DNA of 64,000 nucleotides from Aeromonas piscicola (GTDB lineage Bacteria; Pseudomonadota; Gammaproteobacteria; Enterobacterales; Aeromonadaceae): NCBI RefSeq assembly GCF_000820005.1, contig NZ_CDBL01000077.1, positions 1,084 to 65,083 of the forward strand, read 5' to 3'. Shown piece by piece: positions 61,994 to 64,000 of this stretch (position 1 is its first letter; each line of letters starts with the position of its first letter). The notes under the pieces were generated by a model. It saw only the letters and a program-made list of their open reading frames with translations, ran no database searches and was not told where the DNA came from. The position numbers and the translations under genes were made by a program.

Positions 61994-62086
61994 CGCAGCC
62001 AGTACCCTCTCAATCCCTGGGCCATGAAGGGCCCGTATTGAGCGTGACAGTGTCGAAAATAAGCAGCGCCCTTATCGGCAAAACTC

Positions 62087-62112
62087 AAAAGCCCTCAGCG
62101 AGGGCTTTTTTT
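62087..62112. terminator. Rho-independent terminator of the large exported-protein gene
   Basis: AAAAGCCCTC pairs with GAGGGCTTTT around AGC, followed by TTT. It lies between converging genes and could serve both. Confidence 0.93.
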
Positions 62113-62143
62113 ATGTCATCCCACGCTCTGCACAGGGTCTTGT

Positions 62144-62557
62144 TCAGGCGCTGGTATCGAGCAGGTTACCCTTGCGATCCTCGGCACCCGTCATGCCCTC
62201 CAGCTGTTTTCCAAGCGGGCTCTGCCGGTATTGCAGGTAGTCGATGCGCACCTGCTGGCGCTGGTAGCGATTCTCCATCCGATAGATGTCGGTGGCGCTG
62301 GGGGCGGTTGTTTCACTGCTCTCCTGCCCGCTTGCTTGCAGATAACGCTCCACCACGGCTTTATCCTGCTGGTGGGCGGCATAGGAGACCGCCATGGTTC
62401 TGCGGGCGCTTGCCTTCTCCTCGCTCTGCGCCTGCACCTCATCCTTCTTGTCCAGTGCCTGGTTGCGGGCCTGATTGATCTGCTCAGGCGTTACGTCGGG
62501 GTAGGAGGGATACTTGCTGTAATCGGGCAGCGGCATGGGCCGGGAGGTGATCTGCAT
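62144..62557 (-). CDS. Hypothetical Gln-rich cytoplasmic protein
   Basis: A 137-residue protein with no signal or membrane segment, rich in Gln, Ala and charged residues and probably helical (PEQINQARNQALDKKDEVQA, then RYQRQQVRIDYLQYRQSPLG). Codon use and GC3 look genuine, unlike the opposite frame. The start at 62557 has AGAGAAG-like sequence upstream. No family recognised. It lies between a terminator and the roxA terminator, so it is monocistronic. Confidence 0.65.
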   Translation of the reverse strand: MQITSRPMPLPDYSKYPSYPDVTPEQINQARNQALDKKDEVQAQSEEKASARRTMAVSYAAHQQDKAVVERYLQASGQESSETTAPSATDIYRMENRYQRQQVRIDYLQYRQSPLGKQLEGMTGAEDRKGNLLDTSA

Positions 62558-62693
62558 GGCGACGCTTCTCTTCTGAACAGGGACGGACGCATGATACTGG
62601 TCCGGTTTCGCTCAAGAAAGCACCATCTGTTTGTTCGTCAAGAGTGGGTTCAGCTTCGCGAATCGATTGTTAATTGCACTGCCGCGGAGTAAC

Positions 62694-62717
62694 AAAAAAG
62701 GCGCCATCAAGGCGCCT
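62694..62717 (-). terminator. Rho-independent terminator of roxA
   Basis: Read on the minus strand, AGGCGCC and GGCGCCT pair around a 5-base loop and are followed by six T. Confidence 0.9.
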
Positions 62718-62742
62718 CTGTCGTTTCTGTCAGTCAGCCAAA

Positions 62743-63873
62743 TCAGCTGAAGAACCAGTAACCACGGTTGACCAGCCGGGTCAGCAGTTGCAGGAAACCG
62801 GCCTGATCGGTAAGCGTAACCATGTCGGCCTGAGTGATGATGTCCTTGTCACACAGCAGGGAGATGGCGGCTGCATCTTCGCTTGCCAGGGTCCAGGCTT
62901 CGCCGTCGATATAGCACTGCTGACTGTCGCCGCTGAACCAGACGGTGCGCAGGCCAGGCACCTTGATGGCGGGCTCGCCCTGGGTCAGCAGGTCGGCCAC
63001 TTCCTCGGCGCTGTAGTCAGGTTCGACCGGATTGACGTCCAGATCGTGCTTGGCTTCGGAGATCATGGTGCCGAACCACTCCTTGAACAGGGTCTCGTCA
63101 TCGAGGGCCTGCTGCATCAGCTCGCGCAGACGGTGCAGCTCATGGGGCAAGATCTCGCCGTGGCGGGCGCGGGGCTTGAGATCCCCATCGCCGTAACGCT
63201 CGGTGCGCACCTCGTTGTCGATCAGGTGATCGGCAAAGGAGGATATGAGCGCTTTTGCGTCAGGCGCGCGGAAGCCCACGGAGAAGTTCATGGAAGGCTC
63301 GATGGCGTAGCCTTCGTGGGGGAATCCAGGCGGAATGTAGAGGATGTCGCCCGGCTCCATGATGACGTCGATGATCGCCTCGAACGGCTCGCAGTGCAGC
63401 AGCGCGGCGTGGGCGGCAAACTCGTTGAGAGGCTTGGCATCGCCGACGCGCCAGTGACGCTTGCCCAGGCCCTGGGTGATGAACACATCGTAGTTGTCGA
63501 TGTGGGGACCGACACCCGCATGGGGGGTAGAGAAGCTCACCATCACATCGTCAAAGCGCCAGCCCGGAATGAACTGGAACGGCAGTGCCAGCTCGTTGAC
63601 CTCGGGGGCCCAGTGGTTGCAGGCCTGCACCAGAATGGTCCAGTTCTCTTCGCCCAGATGGTCGTAAGATTCGAAGGGGCCGTGGGCCGCTTCCCACTTG
63701 TTGTCGAAGCGGGTCACCAGACGGGACTCGATAACCTCTTCCATGGCCAGGCCCGCCAGCTCGTCCGGGCTGATGGGATCCTGAAAATTCTTGAAGCCGC
63801 CCTTGATAAGGAGCGGGCGCTTCTGCCAGTAATGCTCGAGGAAGTGAGCGATATCCAGATTGAGTTCGTACAT
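62743..63873 (-). CDS. roxA: Ribosomal protein uL16 arginine 3-hydroxylase RoxA (YcfD)
   Basis: A 376-residue JmjC/cupin 2-oxoglutarate oxygenase. Iron ligands are H124 and D126 (VGPHIDNYDVF) and H186 (PPGFPHEGYA). The N-terminal MYELNLDIAHFLEHYWQKRP and the C-terminal winged-helix part fit the YcfD family, which hydroxylates an arginine of ribosomal protein uL16. The start at 63873 is chosen by family alignment, with GAGAAG upstream; a frame to 63900 adds nine residues. Confidence 0.95.
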   Translation of the reverse strand: MYELNLDIAHFLEHYWQKRPLLIKGGFKNFQDPISPDELAGLAMEEVIESRLVTRFDNKWEAAHGPFESYDHLGEENWTILVQACNHWAPEVNELALPFQFIPGWRFDDVMVSFSTPHAGVGPHIDNYDVFITQGLGKRHWRVGDAKPLNEFAAHAALLHCEPFEAIIDVIMEPGDILYIPPGFPHEGYAIEPSMNFSVGFRAPDAKALISSFADHLIDNEVRTERYGDGDLKPRARHGEILPHELHRLRELMQQALDDETLFKEWFGTMISEAKHDLDVNPVEPDYSAEEVADLLTQGEPAIKVPGLRTVWFSGDSQQCYIDGEAWTLASEDAAAISLLCDKDIITQADMVTLTDQAGFLQLLTRLVNRGYWFFS

Positions 63874-64000
63874 AGGTCTTCTCGTCAAAGGGTTCGACAA
63901 AGGTCAAGAGAGGTCTTGCCAGAGGCGGCTACCGGCCTCGGGCAAGCCCTCTTGCAAACTGTGTATAGGGTGTCACATAAAATAACCGGGGCCCTGTTGC
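63874..64000. other. Upstream region of roxA to the window edge
   Basis: 127 bases with no gene recognised. It holds the roxA promoter region and a partly symmetrical GC-rich stretch (GAGGTCTTGCC and GGCAAGCCCTC). What lies beyond the edge cannot be seen. Confidence 0.5.

Overview
The window looks like chromosomal DNA of a motile, facultatively anaerobic gammaproteobacterium, most probably Aeromonas. The evidence is the gene content and order: a polar-type flagellar run fliE to cheW ending in parC, parP, cheW and a DUF2802 gene, followed directly by ccmABCDEFGHI; flhF/flhG polar placement genes; a second sodium-type stator pair; a GlyGly-CTERM metallopeptidase; and high GC codon use almost throughout. 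The species call is inference. No rRNA, tRNA or CRISPR array was recognised, and no complete insertion sequence.

Layout. 1-1272: PhoP/PhoQ-like two-component pair on the minus strand, with the kinase cut by the window edge. 1717-5073: a GNAT acetyltransferase, rimO (minus) and a GAF/HD-GYP protein. 5215-6326 (minus): a compact three-gene unit of a DUF134 regulator, a NifX/NifB-domain protein with a Cys/His-rich tail and a tiny Cys-containing membrane protein. It is divergent from an arsenic locus at 6584-9727 (arsR, arsD, a broken arsA, an ACR3-type efflux gene, arsC). 9902-13451: an exported SYLF/YSC84 protein, an exported amidohydrolase and an AraC/GyrI regulator.

13607-27201: sigma-54 promoter and fliEFGHIJKLMNOPQR-flhB, i.e. 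MS ring, C ring, export gate, export ATPase and hook-length control. 27256-41296: a second sigma-54 promoter and flhA-flhF-flhG-fliA-cheY-cheZ-cheA-cheB-pomA2-pomB2-parC-parP-cheW-DUF2802, which adds flagellar placement, sigma-28, the chemotaxis pathway, a stator and polar tethering of the chemoreceptor array. Flagellins, flrABC and the rod/hook genes are not in the window.

41460-48701: complete cytochrome c maturation operon, with an FNR-like box in the unusually long ccmB-ccmC gap. 48782-58498: housekeeping and accessory genes (mlaA, sodB, grxD, an RsmB/NOP-type methyltransferase, a secreted metallopeptidase with a coupled lipoprotein, pdxH, a GST, a multidomain GNAT protein and a single GNAT). 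58535-61993: an AT-richer stretch with a 594-base gene-poor region and a 954-residue Tat-exported protein of unknown function with a hydrophobic core like that of pore-forming proteins. 62144-63873 (minus): a small hypothetical gene and roxA.

The items most worth a second look are the 954-residue exported protein, a recurring pattern of micro-ORFs that bridge gene gaps in the flagellar and ccm operons (three of them with duplicated gene-junction DNA), the DUF134/NifX/Cys-tail module with a repeated palindromic operator, a 157-base inverted-repeat element at 50993-51149, and the decayed arsA.
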